Part shown: in pieces, positions 1 to 8,439 of the stretch | Layout: every line of letters starts with the position of its first letter | How positions within the stretch are numbered: position 1 is the first letter of the stretch | Origin: Alkalibacillus salilacus | Lineage (GTDB): Bacteria > Bacillota > Bacilli > Bacillales > Alkalibacillaceae | Direction: 5' to 3' | Length of the DNA: 64,000 nucleotides | NCBI RefSeq assembly: GCF_030812915.1 | Contig: NZ_JAUSTQ010000007.1 | Span: 62,001 to 126,000, forward strand | Notes under the pieces: model-generated | Seen by the model: only the letters and a program-made list of their open reading frames with translations | Told to the model about the DNA's origin: nothing | Databases searched by the model: none | Program-made: the position numbers and the translations under genes

Positions 1-267
1 AAGATATGGCGAACATCAACACTTGTTCTTATGTTGAGTGCGTTTTTTAATACCGTTCTGTTAGTGATGTCAGGTGTCTTGTTACCTGTTGCGTATTTGC
101 CGAATTACTTAAGAGTGGAAGGGTTACAGGTTGTGCAAAATAGTTTTTACACATTGTTCAACAGTTATGATGTTCCATTTAAAGAGTGGAGCTTGTTATT
201 AGGATTGGTAGTAGGGTTAGGGATCATTCTGTGGTTATTAACTTATAGAAAGGGTGAGCGACTATGA
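1..267 (+). CDS. ABC-2 type transporter permease, C-terminal fragment
   Basis: The reading frame is open from the first base, so this is the 3' end of a gene that starts before the window. The 88 visible residues contain at least two hydrophobic segments (roughly residues 10-34 and 63-83) around a short polar loop, as in the last helices of an ABC-2 export permease. Its stop codon overlaps the start of the next permease gene by four bases (ATGA), which implies translational coupling in one operon with the downstream permease and ATPase. The exported substrate cannot be inferred. Confidence 0.7.
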   Translation, partial: KIWRTSTLVLMLSAFFNTVLLVMSGVLLPVAYLPNYLRVEGLQVVQNSFYTLFNSYDVPFKEWSLLLGLVVGLGIILWLLTYRKGERL

Positions 268-1265
268 TGATTGTTAAATCAATGCTCTGGCGTCGTTCTA
301 CCTTGTTGACACTTTTAGGTCTACCACTACTTATTTTGGTTGTTATTCTTCCCTTTGTTGAAAAGACGACAGAGAACACTCAAGTCAGAATTGATGTAGT
401 TGATCCTTATAACCAGTCTTATGTCGAACAGATGGTTAATCGATTGAATGATCGTGAATCCTTCTCATTGAATTTAAACGATCAATTAGAATTAAGTCAG
501 CTAGCTCGTGGTGAGGTTGAAGCAATTTTTGTTGTGGAGGATCAGTTTCAGGAGAAAGTTGAAGAAGGTGAAACCGAGAATATACTGACATGGTATCGGC
601 ATGAGCATAGCTTAGTTGATGGCTTGTTTAAAGAATATTTTGCTTCTACGTTGATGGAAGACATTGTTCGTTCTGAAGCGGCTAATATCGTAACAGACGA
701 GACTGAAATGGCAACATGGAATGAGGCTTATCAATACGGGGCGCAATTCTTTCGACCTGAGCCATTGTTTCAAATGAATTTTACGACATATGAATCCAAT
801 ACAATTGAAGGTGAAGATTCATCAAACTGGCCGATTGCGCTGGTTTGGGCATACATGATTTTAATTATTGTTTATTTTTCCTCATGGTTATATGAATGGC
901 GAAATAGAGGTGTATTCGATCGACTAGCCGTTTTTCCTCACGGTAAATTTCGATTGCATTTAACTTGGATTAAAAATGTATTAGGTACGATATTAATTGC
1001 TAGTCTAGGTTTTATGGGAATTAACGAATGGTTAAAGATTATGGCTTTAGACTTTGGTCAATATGGGCTTTTGGCATTGGTCAGCGTAATTTCTTTATTT
1101 ATTATTTGGTTGATTAGTTTTTTCATTCGTTCGCGTCATGTATTAATAGCTGTCACAACGATTTATACAGTTATAGGCGTGGCATTAGTGTTACTAGTCG
1201 AATGGGATATGCTATCCGTTCAAAATTGGTATCAAATTTGGCTCCCATTTTGGTTCGTAAATTGA
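264..1265 (+). CDS. ABC-2 type transporter permease
   Basis: A 333-residue integral membrane protein. It has one hydrophobic helix near the N-terminus (about residues 15-31), a long extracytoplasmic domain of about 160 residues, and then a cluster of about five helices from residue 190 to the C-terminus, which is the layout of ABC-2 export permeases. The start overlaps the preceding permease stop by four bases, and the ATPase gene follows after 9 bp, so the three form one exporter operon. Two non-identical permeases suggest a heterodimeric channel. Substrate unknown; a multidrug, peptide or lipid exporter is possible. Confidence 0.7.
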   Translation: MMIVKSMLWRRSTLLTLLGLPLLILVVILPFVEKTTENTQVRIDVVDPYNQSYVEQMVNRLNDRESFSLNLNDQLELSQLARGEVEAIFVVEDQFQEKVEEGETENILTWYRHEHSLVDGLFKEYFASTLMEDIVRSEAANIVTDETEMATWNEAYQYGAQFFRPEPLFQMNFTTYESNTIEGEDSSNWPIALVWAYMILIIVYFSSWLYEWRNRGVFDRLAVFPHGKFRLHLTWIKNVLGTILIASLGFMGINEWLKIMALDFGQYGLLALVSVISLFIIWLISFFIRSRHVLIAVTTIYTVIGVALVLLVEWDMLSVQNWYQIWLPFWFVN

Positions 1266-1274
1266 GGTGTTTAG

Positions 1275-1970
1275 ATGTTGGCATTAAATGATGTGACTTA
1301 TAAAAGAAAAAAGAAAGTATTAATCAAAGATATATCTGGTGAGATTAAGCAGGGCGATTGCATTAGTTTGTTTGGGCCGAATGGTGCGGGTAAATCAACG
1401 TTATTAAAGCTAATTGCTGGTTTAGAAACGCCAAGCTCTGGTACATGCGTAAATGAGAATCAAGAAAAAATCTCGATAGGTTATGTGCCGCAACAGTTAG
1501 CTCTATTTGATCACATGACTGTTCGAGATCATTTAACGTATTACGAGAAGATGACGAAACAGATTAATCAACGCTATGTAAATGAAATGATTGAAGTGCT
1601 CGGTTTAAAAGATGTTCTTAATCTTAATGTCGAATCATTAAGTGGTGGAATGGCACGGAAATTGAATTTAGCTATTGGTTTAATCCATGAACCAGATCTC
1701 ATATTACTGGATGAAGCGTTTGTCGGTGTTGATTTAGCGACTAAACACGATATGTTGACGTGGCTACATCAACTAAATGAACAAGGAGCAACGAATGTTA
1801 TGATTAGTCATGACTGGCATGTGATTGAGCACATTGCCCAATCAATGTGGATTCTAGACGATGGAGAACTAATTGATCGCTTTCCAATTGCTCAGGTTGA
1901 TCAAAAACAAAGAGAATACGGTTATTATACTGGTCGTGATTTGCGGAAAATGTTTGCTTTACGTCGATAG
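1275..1970 (+). CDS. ABC transporter ATP-binding protein
   Basis: A 231-residue nucleotide-binding domain that should power the two permeases encoded immediately upstream. Visible motifs are Walker A GPNGAGKST (about residues 34-42), a Q-loop region (YVPQQ), the ABC signature LSGGMARK and Walker B LILLDEA, followed by the switch histidine in MISHDW. The length is typical of a stand-alone ABC-2 exporter ATPase. It starts 9 bp after the permease gene, with a weak GAGG ribosome site. No terminator is obvious before the next gene, but that gene has its own promoter. Confidence 0.85.
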   Translation: MLALNDVTYKRKKKVLIKDISGEIKQGDCISLFGPNGAGKSTLLKLIAGLETPSSGTCVNENQEKISIGYVPQQLALFDHMTVRDHLTYYEKMTKQINQRYVNEMIEVLGLKDVLNLNVESLSGGMARKLNLAIGLIHEPDLILLDEAFVGVDLATKHDMLTWLHQLNEQGATNVMISHDWHVIEHIAQSMWILDDGELIDRFPIAQVDQKQREYGYYTGRDLRKMFALRR

Positions 1971-1992
1971 CAATAAATGGAATTAACTCTTC

Positions 1993-2023
1993 AGCATAAT
2001 GTTAGCTTCTTATTTCCATACTA
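1993..2023 (+). promoter_or_regulatory. Candidate sigma-G promoter for the YhcN-type lipoprotein gene
   Basis: A perfect sigma-G -10 element CATACTA (2017-2023) lies 18 bp downstream of AGCATA (1993-1998), one mismatch from the TGMATA -35 consensus. As I recall, the B. subtilis yhcN gene is expressed in the forespore under sigma-G, which agrees with this reading. Inferred from sequence only. Confidence 0.6.
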
Positions 2024-2056
2024 ACGATTGAATATGTTGGAAAGGAGGCTGATTTT

Positions 2057-2653
2057 ATGCGACGGATGTTTGTACTTTTGTTTGTTCTCTTATTTACTCT
2101 GTTAGCAGCATGTCAAGGTGATGACACGGGTATGATGGATAACGACGGGCAGACAGATTATCAACAAACAAGAGAGAATGAAGCTTTAGATCGTAACCAG
2201 AGAGAAGAACCAATGAACGTAAACGATCCGGAAAATGACTACAGTCGTCAAAATCAAATTAATCGAACAGAACAAAACAATCGAAATGGAATGAATCAAA
2301 ATAACGATCAAAACCGTTTCGATGTAGCAGAGGAAGCGGCAGAAGAAGTAACTCGTCAAGTTGATGAAGTAGACCGTGCCTATGTCATGACTGGCGATAA
2401 TAATGCATATGTAGCAGTTGTCATGAATAATAATAATCGTGAAGAGATCAGTGATGAAGTTAAGAAAAAGGTTTCAGAAGTCGTTCAATCGGAGAAATCA
2501 GATTTAGATAATGTTTATGTATCAGCTAATGCTGATTTCTTTGACACGATTAATGATTATGTTGAACGTGCTGGTGAAGGCGATCCAGTTGAAGGATTCT
2601 TTGAAGAGTTTAACTCAATGTTAGATCGCATTTTTCCAGACCTAGAACGATAA
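2057..2653 (+). CDS. YhcN/YlaJ-family spore lipoprotein
   Basis: A 198-residue predicted lipoprotein. The signal peptide ends in the lipobox LAAC with Cys at residue 19. A low-complexity Asn/Gln/Asp-rich region follows (about 25-95), then a conserved C-terminal domain with the family-like segment VDRAYVMTGDNNAYVAVV. Family members are inner-spore-membrane or germination-related lipoproteins of Bacillaceae. A strong AAAGGAGG site precedes the ATG. The sigma-G-like promoter upstream suggests forespore expression. It is terminated by a hairpin just after the stop codon. Exact role in the spore unknown. Confidence 0.8.
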   Translation: MRRMFVLLFVLLFTLLAACQGDDTGMMDNDGQTDYQQTRENEALDRNQREEPMNVNDPENDYSRQNQINRTEQNNRNGMNQNNDQNRFDVAEEAAEEVTRQVDEVDRAYVMTGDNNAYVAVVMNNNNREEISDEVKKKVSEVVQSEKSDLDNVYVSANADFFDTINDYVERAGEGDPVEGFFEEFNSMLDRIFPDLER

Positions 2654-2660
2654 TCACGCA

Positions 2661-2693
2661 AAAGATGGAGCATGACCAAGCTCCATCTTTTTA
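2661..2693 (+). terminator. Rho-independent terminator after the spore lipoprotein gene
   Basis: An 11-bp perfect stem, AAAGATGGAGC paired with GCTCCATCTTT, with an 8-nt loop and a T-rich tail. It lies directly after the upstream stop and within 30 bp of the next start codon. Confidence 0.85.
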
Positions 2694-2719
2694 TTTGGAA
2701 AAAAAGGGGTTATTTGAGA

Positions 2720-3760
2720 ATGGTGGATCATGAATGGTTGGAAGCAGCAGTGGATCTTGGTCTGTCACCTCAACCGTTTCATATTGAAATTGTATCTTCC
2801 GCTTCGTTAGATGAATTGCAGCAAAAAGGTTACGCTAAAAGACTCACATTACATAAACCTTCTCATGCACCAACTGAAGTGACCGAATTGTTTGATGTTG
2901 TCGACCAAACGGTTTATATACGTGAAAACCAACCAGAACACATCAAAAATCTGATCACCGCACATTGCTTAGCGCATGCAGATTTTATAAATCAAAATCA
3001 TTATATAGTCACCATGATTCAAGCGTTTAAAGAACAATACCCTGTCATGCGGCAACAATTTGAACAAGCAAGAGAACAACTGAGTGATCATGATTTCTTC
3101 TCGTTAAATCGTTCTTTATACGATTTATATCAATTCATTTATATTCGTGAAGATGACGTCGAATGGTTTCTAACTAACATGAATTTGAATGTGCCACTTG
3201 TGAAATTATGGCGTGTGTTTGATTTCGAGAATCGTTTATTTAGAATAATAGGCCAAACCAGTCTCATGAATGAAGGTTGGGCTACCTTGTATGAACGTCG
3301 TTTATTAAAACATAATCATTCATACACCCCTGCTGTAGAAAAGGTAGTAAATGAAAAGAATCGCCCGTATCCTACTGGTATTAATTTATATCGTTTAGGT
3401 GAGCAATTATGGAAGGAAGTTGATGAAGATCTGCGGTATAGAATACGCTGGCTAGCGACTGACTTCTCTTTTTTAGAGCGATTTTACTCACCAAACATTC
3501 ACTATAACGACCTCATATCAATTCTTCACCCCAGTCTAAAAGAAGCAAGAAATAACTATCCGTTTGTTAAACAACAGCTTCAAGTAACAGCTCGTTACCA
3601 AGGAAAATTACGGGTTGAGTTAGATCGTAAATCTACATTAAATACAAATGAAGTTACTTTCCGCTATCCAAAAGAACAGTATCATGACATTAAGATTCGA
3701 AATATCATTTATTCATTAGAAATGCTGTTAAATCGCCGTGTTTATATAAAACCAATTTAA
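2720..3760 (+). CDS. Short SpoVR-family protein
   Basis: A 346-residue protein recognisable as SpoVR-like from NLITAHCLAHADF, LMNEGWATLYERR (the hallmark MNEGWA motif), a YPTGINLYRLG segment, and a C-terminal segment ending NRRVYIKPI. B. subtilis SpoVR, needed for proper cortex formation in sporulation, is about 470 residues; this one lacks roughly 120 residues, mainly between the LAH motif and MNEGWA. An upstream in-frame ATG at 2672 falls inside the preceding terminator hairpin, so I place the start at 2720, behind AAGGGG. It may be a divergent SpoVR paralogue; I see no full-length copy in the window. Its position beside a spore lipoprotein supports a sporulation role. Confidence 0.75.
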   Translation: MVDHEWLEAAVDLGLSPQPFHIEIVSSASLDELQQKGYAKRLTLHKPSHAPTEVTELFDVVDQTVYIRENQPEHIKNLITAHCLAHADFINQNHYIVTMIQAFKEQYPVMRQQFEQAREQLSDHDFFSLNRSLYDLYQFIYIREDDVEWFLTNMNLNVPLVKLWRVFDFENRLFRIIGQTSLMNEGWATLYERRLLKHNHSYTPAVEKVVNEKNRPYPTGINLYRLGEQLWKEVDEDLRYRIRWLATDFSFLERFYSPNIHYNDLISILHPSLKEARNNYPFVKQQLQVTARYQGKLRVELDRKSTLNTNEVTFRYPKEQYHDIKIRNIIYSLEMLLNRRVYIKPI

Positions 3761-3828
3761 TGGTCATTCACTAAGACTAATAGCCTGTGGTCAATGATTG
3801 GATTTTAAGAAAAAATGCTCACAAAACA

Positions 3829-3857
3829 TTGTCAATTAGACCCCCCTATGCTAATCT
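3829..3857 (+). promoter_or_regulatory. Candidate sigma-A promoter for the chemoreceptor gene
   Basis: TTGTCA (3829-3834) and TAATCT (3852-3857) are separated by 17 bp, about 110 bp upstream of the start codon. I saw no clear sigma-D motif, which would have been expected for a motility gene. Confidence 0.4.
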
Positions 3858-3969
3858 TAAGTAAGAATTGTCGAATTTAGAAAATTCATCATTAAGTGAA
3901 CTTTTGGATTATTAAAGGTTAATGGCTAGATGATTGAGTGGATAGGATTATCAAAAAGGGGGAGTAACG

Positions 3970-5760
3970 ATGGGGAAGTTACAAAAATGGCGAGCAAAAT
4001 TGCCTAAGAGAGGAAGTCGACGACAAAAATCGAAACGTGAAACTGAAGAGAATATACATAAAACAAAAGTTTTTTCTAATTTATCAATTGGTAAGAAGTA
4101 TGGTTTAGTGCTTATTTTTACTTTATTACTGTTTACTATTGCTTCAGGGTTTGTGTTTATGCAAGCTTACGATTCTGATCAAACCATTAACGAACAAGTA
4201 GGGTTAAGTGAAGCAGCTATTGAAGTAGGTGAAATGGAATCCATTTTCCGAGGGAAAGATATTAGAATTAGCGACTATGTTATGTTGAAAACGAATGACC
4301 ATATTAATGAATATCGTAGTATGAACGAAGAATTTGTGGCTATAGCTGAAAACGTTGGAAATCGCTTAGGTTCTGAACAGCAAAGCCTACTTGATCAAAT
4401 TTTGACGAACAATGAAGAAATTACGAATATTGTTGAAGAGGAGATTGTTTATGCTATTGGTGAACGTGACGAACAAGCAGCATTAGGTGGTCGTTCAAAA
4501 GTTGAATCTATTCGTACTGAAACGACTGGTATGATTGATGAACTTCGTCAAATGGTGATTAATGATTTCAGCGCTTCAGCTGGTGATACGCGCTCAGCTA
4601 TGCTTGAGATTCAAACGGTTTTAGTGACGGGTATTATCGTTGCTGCTGTTATTGCTATAATACTACTAGTTGTAATCAGTCGTAACGTCAATAAAAATAT
4701 ACAGTCTGTTGTTGAAGTTGCTGATCAGATTTCAGAAGGTGATTTAACGGTTGAAGATGTGCAATATCAAGGAAATGATGAATTAGGACGACTAGCATCG
4801 TCGATTAATACCATGAAATCGAATTTACGCACAATCATTTCGAGTGTTTCCACTGCTTCTGAATCTGTGACAAATAAAGGGGAAGCCATGACAGCATCGG
4901 CTCGAGAAGTTAGTGAAGGTAGCGAACAAATCGCCTCAACCATGCAGGAGCTTTCATCTGGTACTGAAACCCAAGCCCAAAGTGCATCCGCTTTATCGGA
5001 AATGATGGAACAATTAGTTCGGAAAGTACAGACATCATATGACGGTGGAGAACATGTTTCGCACGCTTCAGAGGAAGTTCTTGAGATGACACAAGAAGGT
5101 CGATCGATGATGAGTGAGTCGGTTACTCAAATGAGCCAAATTCATCATATTGTTGAAGATGCTGTCGAGAAAGTAAAAGGATTAGACCGACAATCAAACG
5201 AAATCTCTAAATTGGTCCAAGTGATTGAAGATATTGCTGATCAAACAAATCTACTCGCATTGAACGCAGCTATTGAAGCGGCACGTGCTGGTGAACATGG
5301 GAAAGGTTTTGCAGTTGTTGCTGATGAAGTGCGTAAATTAGCTGAGCAAGTCAGCCATTCTGTCGGTGATATCACAGGCATTGTTGGCTCTATACAAACA
5401 GAATCAAAACAAGTTACCCAATCATTAGAATCGGGTTATCATGAAGTGGAACAAGGCTCAGAACAAATCAAACATACAGAGCAAACCTTTATCCAAATCA
5501 AAGAGGCCATTAATAATGTGGTCAGTCAAATTCAAGAGATTACGTCTAACTTAAAAGATGTATTAAATGATAGCCAAGAGATGAATAAGTCAGTCGAGGA
5601 GATTGCATCGATTTCAGAAGAATCAGCTGCTGGTGTGGAACAGACAGCATCATCAATTGAAGAAACGAATAGCTCGATGGAAGAAATATCTCGGGCAGCA
5701 GATGATTTAACGAAATTAGCAGAAGACTTAAATAGCCAAGTCCAACAATTCAAGCTATAA
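3970..5760 (+). CDS. Methyl-accepting chemotaxis protein
   Basis: A 596-residue transmembrane chemoreceptor. It has an unusual Lys/Arg-rich cytoplasmic leader (about residues 1-43), TM1 (about 44-66), an extracellular sensor of about 150 residues, TM2 (about 217-237), a HAMP linker (about 238-290), and a long helical signalling domain. The highly conserved hairpin tip reads [19 protein letters not shown] and continues with [14 protein letters not shown]. The sensor resembles four-helix-bundle receptors, and its ligand is not predictable. It signals to CheA/CheW, which are not in the window. GGGGGAG precedes the ATG, and a strong terminator follows, so it is probably monocistronic. Confidence 0.93.
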   Translation: MGKLQKWRAKLPKRGSRRQKSKRETEENIHKTKVFSNLSIGKKYGLVLIFTLLLFTIASGFVFMQAYDSDQTINEQVGLSEAAIEVGEMESIFRGKDIRISDYVMLKTNDHINEYRSMNEEFVAIAENVGNRLGSEQQSLLDQILTNNEEITNIVEEEIVYAIGERDEQAALGGRSKVESIRTETTGMIDELRQMVINDFSASAGDTRSAMLEIQTVLVTGIIVAAVIAIILLVVISRNVNKNIQSVVEVADQISEGDLTVEDVQYQGNDELGRLASSINTMKSNLRTIISSVSTASESVTNKGEAMTASAREVSEGSEQIASTMQELSSGTETQAQSASALSEMMEQLVRKVQTSYDGGEHVSHASEEVLEMTQEGRSMMSESVTQMSQIHHIVEDAVEKVKGLDRQSNEISKLVQVIEDIADQTNLLALNAAIEAARAGEHGKGFAVVADEVRKLAEQVSHSVGDITGIVGSIQTESKQVTQSLESGYHEVEQGSEQIKHTEQTFIQIKEAINNVVSQIQEITSNLKDVLNDSQEMNKSVEEIASISEESAAGVEQTASSIEETNSSMEEISRAADDLTKLAEDLNSQVQQFKL

Positions 5761-5763
5761 TAT

Positions 5764-5796
5764 AAGGAGAGACTGAAAATTCAGTCTCTCCTTTCT
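5764..5796 (+). terminator. Rho-independent terminator after the chemoreceptor gene
   Basis: AAGGAGAGACTGAA pairs perfectly with TTCAGTCTCTCCTT (5780-5793) around a 2-nt centre, with TTTCT following. Confidence 0.85.
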
Positions 5797-5820
5797 AACA
5801 TTTTAAGGCGAGGTGATGGT

Positions 5821-6615
5821 GTGCGAATCGTATCGATCTGTCCCAGCAATACTGAGATATTAGCGTATTTAGAAGCGACCGATCAATTAGTGGGTGTTGA
5901 TGATGATAGTGATTGGCCAGAAACAGTCCATCAATTACCTAAAGTAGGTAGAGATTTAAATATTGATATTGAAGCAGTCCGTGCATTGGAGCCGGATTTA
6001 GTATTGGCCTCATTAAGTGTACCTGGTATGGAACGAAATATTGAAAAGCTAGATGATGCTCAAATTCCTTATATTATTCTCGATCCTAATTCATTAGACG
6101 AAATTGCAAACGATTTACTGACAGTAGGGAAGGAAATAGGGAAAGAGACTAAAGCACAAACAGTTTACGACCAATTTAAGTCCCACTTAGACAAATATCG
6201 ATCCATTTCCCGGGAAATAAAATATCCGAAAGCGTTATATTGGGAGTGGTGGCCGAAACCATTATTCACACCAGGCAAACAAAATTGGCTATCTTACATA
6301 AGTGAATTAGCAGGTGGTTATAACATTTTCAAAGATTATGATCAGGCGAGTGTACAAGTAGAATGGGAAGAGGTATTAGAACGTGATCCTGATGTCATTT
6401 GTATGGTATGGGTTGGTGTTCAAGAAGCTAAGATGAACCCTGCCATTATAAAAAAACGAGAACAAGCTAATACCTTATCAGCGATTCAAAACGAAAATAT
6501 CCATGTGTTGGAGGAATATTTATATTGCAGGCCATCACCGCGATTGATAGAAGGATTAGAGAAAATTGCGTACTTATTGCATCCAACATATTATCCCAGA
6601 CCAACAACAGATTAA
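5821..6615 (+). CDS. BtuF-like cobalamin/metal-chelate binding protein without signal peptide
   Basis: A 264-residue protein with the helical-backbone metal-receptor fold of BtuF/FhuD-type binding proteins: MRIVSICPSNTEILAYL at the N-terminus, VGVDDDSDWPE, EPDLVLAS, and the C-lobe segments LAGGYNIF and RDPDVICM. Normal ABC receptors are exported, but this one begins directly with the first beta strand and has no signal peptide or lipobox. An upstream extension is ruled out by the terminator at 5764-5796. The start is GTG behind AGGCGAGG. A cytosolic role in handling cobalamin or another corrinoid/metal chelate is inferred. No transporter genes adjoin; azlC follows after 19 bp. Confidence 0.7.
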   Translation: MRIVSICPSNTEILAYLEATDQLVGVDDDSDWPETVHQLPKVGRDLNIDIEAVRALEPDLVLASLSVPGMERNIEKLDDAQIPYIILDPNSLDEIANDLLTVGKEIGKETKAQTVYDQFKSHLDKYRSISREIKYPKALYWEWWPKPLFTPGKQNWLSYISELAGGYNIFKDYDQASVQVEWEEVLERDPDVICMVWVGVQEAKMNPAIIKKREQANTLSAIQNENIHVLEEYLYCRPSPRLIEGLEKIAYLLHPTYYPRPTTD

Positions 6616-6634
6616 GATGAGAGAAGGTGTTAAC

Positions 6635-7375
6635 ATGGGGGAAACATCAATGATAACAGATGAGGGAGTTGAACAAACAAAACTCTTAGCGATTAAGCGA
6701 GGTGCGATCGCTGGTTTTCCCATCTTTTTAGGTTATTTACCCATTGCAATTGCTTATGGTGTCTTAGCACAGCAGTCAGGTTTAACAACTTTTGAGACTA
6801 CCATGATGAGTGCTTTGGTTTTCGCTGGAGCAGCTCAATTCATGGCAGCAAATATGTTTGCTCAAGGGGCCGTGCTCATACAAATTGTCGTTGCGACATT
6901 TGTTTTGAATTTTCGTCATTTCATTATGAGCATGTCCTTTGTTAATAAAATCCGGGAATTCCCGATGCGTTGGAAGTTCGGATTAACACTTGGATTGACA
7001 GATGAAACTTTTGCCGTATCATCCTTAAATGGCCATGAAGCTAAAAAAGAACATGGAGCTTTTTATTTTTTAGCGTTAATTTTATTAGCTTACATAGGGT
7101 GGTTGTTTGGAAGCTTTTTAGGAGCGATCTTGGGTGATGCCTTACCTGCAACACTAAGTGATAGTATGGGGATCGCTTTATATGCGATGTTTATAGGATT
7201 ATTAGTGCCATCGATTAAAAAAGAATGGCGTATTGGTGTCATTGCAGTAGTTGCGATGGGTGTTAATTTTGTTTTGATGAATGTCCTTGCAGTTGAAGTA
7301 GGCTGGGCTATTGTCATTTCGACGCTTTTAGCGAGCTTGCTTGGAATTGTTGTGATGAAGGAGGATGAGGCATGA
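6635..7375 (+). CDS. azlC: AzlC-family branched-chain amino acid exporter subunit
   Basis: A 246-residue membrane protein with several hydrophobic helices. It matches AzlC in FPIFLGYLPIAIAYGVLA near the N-terminus, in AGAAQFMA and in the NFRHFIMSMS segment. AzlC and AzlD together export branched-chain amino acids and toxic analogues (azaleucine resistance). I chose the ATG at 6635, preceded by GAGAAGGTG, over an in-frame ATG at 6566 that lies inside the upstream gene. It overlaps azlD by four bases (ATGA), as is usual for this pair. Confidence 0.88.
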   Translation: MGETSMITDEGVEQTKLLAIKRGAIAGFPIFLGYLPIAIAYGVLAQQSGLTTFETTMMSALVFAGAAQFMAANMFAQGAVLIQIVVATFVLNFRHFIMSMSFVNKIREFPMRWKFGLTLGLTDETFAVSSLNGHEAKKEHGAFYFLALILLAYIGWLFGSFLGAILGDALPATLSDSMGIALYAMFIGLLVPSIKKEWRIGVIAVVAMGVNFVLMNVLAVEVGWAIVISTLLASLLGIVVMKEDEA

Positions 7376-7665
7376 TTATAGCAACTATAATTGGTATGGC
7401 GATTGTGACGATGGTGCCTCGGTTTATTCCGGCTTTTATTATGGAGAAGGTTCAACTTCGTCCTTGGCTCAATCGTTGGCTAAATGCGATTCCGTTTGCA
7501 GCATTAGGGGCTTTGATTTTCCCAAGTATTCTAACGGTAATACCAGATCAGCCTTGGATTGGTTTAGCAGGTGGTTTAATAGCTGTTGTTATTGCATTAT
7601 TTAATTTAAATGTTATCTTTGCAGTGTTAGGTGCAATTGCGACCGTATTTTTATTGACTTTCTAA
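7372..7665 (+). CDS. azlD: AzlD-domain membrane protein
   Basis: A 97-residue protein with about four hydrophobic helices. It contains the family-typical VTMVPRFIPAF and IPFAALGALIFPSIL segments. It is the small partner of AzlC in branched-chain amino acid export. Its start overlaps the azlC stop by four bases, so the two are translationally coupled. Confidence 0.88.
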   Translation: MIIATIIGMAIVTMVPRFIPAFIMEKVQLRPWLNRWLNAIPFAALGALIFPSILTVIPDQPWIGLAGGLIAVVIALFNLNVIFAVLGAIATVFLLTF

Positions 7666-7684
7666 AAAAGAGTGAGGGATACTC

Positions 7685-8227
7685 ATGAACATAAGACGAG
7701 CATGTGTTGAAGATGCTGAACAAATTGCAAAGGTTCATGAACAAACATGGATTGAAACATATCAACCGATAATTGAACAAGACGATTTGCAACAAATAAC
7801 ATCATTTGAACACCGTAAGATTATGTGGGAGACCGCGTTACAAACGAATCACCACGTATTTGTTCTAGAAACGTTACATGAAGAGATCGTAGGCTTTATC
7901 GCAGGTGGTAAAGCAAGGACAGATTACTTAGAAGTAGAAGGAGAAATTTATAATATATATGTGTCCCCCGATTATCAAGGTGGCGGTTATGGAAAAGAAC
8001 TACTACGTACCTTCGTAGAGGAATGTGAGACGATAGGATATCAATCACTACTCGTGTGGATTTTAACCGATAATCCGAATGGGGAATTTTATGTGCGCTT
8101 AGGGGCACGTCCTATCGAAGCTGAACAGATTACGATTGGGAAAGGGACATATGAAGAAACGGCTTATGGATGGTATGATCTACAGAAGTTAAAGCAACTT
8201 TTAGCCTCTTCACATTCTAAGTCTTGA
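7685..8227 (+). CDS. GNAT-family N-acetyltransferase
   Basis: A 180-residue GNAT protein. The acetyl-CoA binding segment is IYVSPDYQGGGYGKELL, a variant of the R/Q-x-x-G-x-G/A pyrophosphate loop, preceded by a beta-strand EEIVGFIAGG and followed by the C-terminal motif LGARPIEAEQ. Substrate unknown. It starts 19 bp after azlD with a GAGGGA site, so it may be co-transcribed with the exporter. A terminator follows after about 60 bp. Confidence 0.8.
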   Translation: MNIRRACVEDAEQIAKVHEQTWIETYQPIIEQDDLQQITSFEHRKIMWETALQTNHHVFVLETLHEEIVGFIAGGKARTDYLEVEGEIYNIYVSPDYQGGGYGKELLRTFVEECETIGYQSLLVWILTDNPNGEFYVRLGARPIEAEQITIGKGTYEETAYGWYDLQKLKQLLASSHSKS

Positions 8228-8288
8228 AGTTAATTACTATCATAGTGTTTGATAAATAACTTTATAAAAATAGTTGAATTAAATCCTC

Positions 8289-8322
8289 AAAACTTACTAG
8301 TACCAAGCTAGTAAGTTTTTTA
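8289..8322 (+). terminator. Rho-independent terminator after the GNAT gene
   Basis: AAAACTTACTAG pairs with CTAGTAAGTTTT around a 7-nt loop, followed by a T run. Confidence 0.8.
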
Positions 8323-8439
8323 ATGTTTAGTTATTGAAATGTATAAACGAAGAAATTGCATAAATTTTCTTAAAACCCCCAACAATGATTGGTTGCATTT
8401 CGTAATGTATAAGTAACAATACATAGAAAGGATGATTAC

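Noticed and set aside
2672-2719. Upstream start for the SpoVR-like gene
   Set aside because: The ATG lies inside a perfect terminator hairpin and has no ribosome site; the ATG at 2720 follows AAGGGG.
7365-7604. Alternative plus-strand frame overlapping azlD
   Set aside because: It covers most of a well-conserved AzlD gene in another frame and has no ribosome site of its own.
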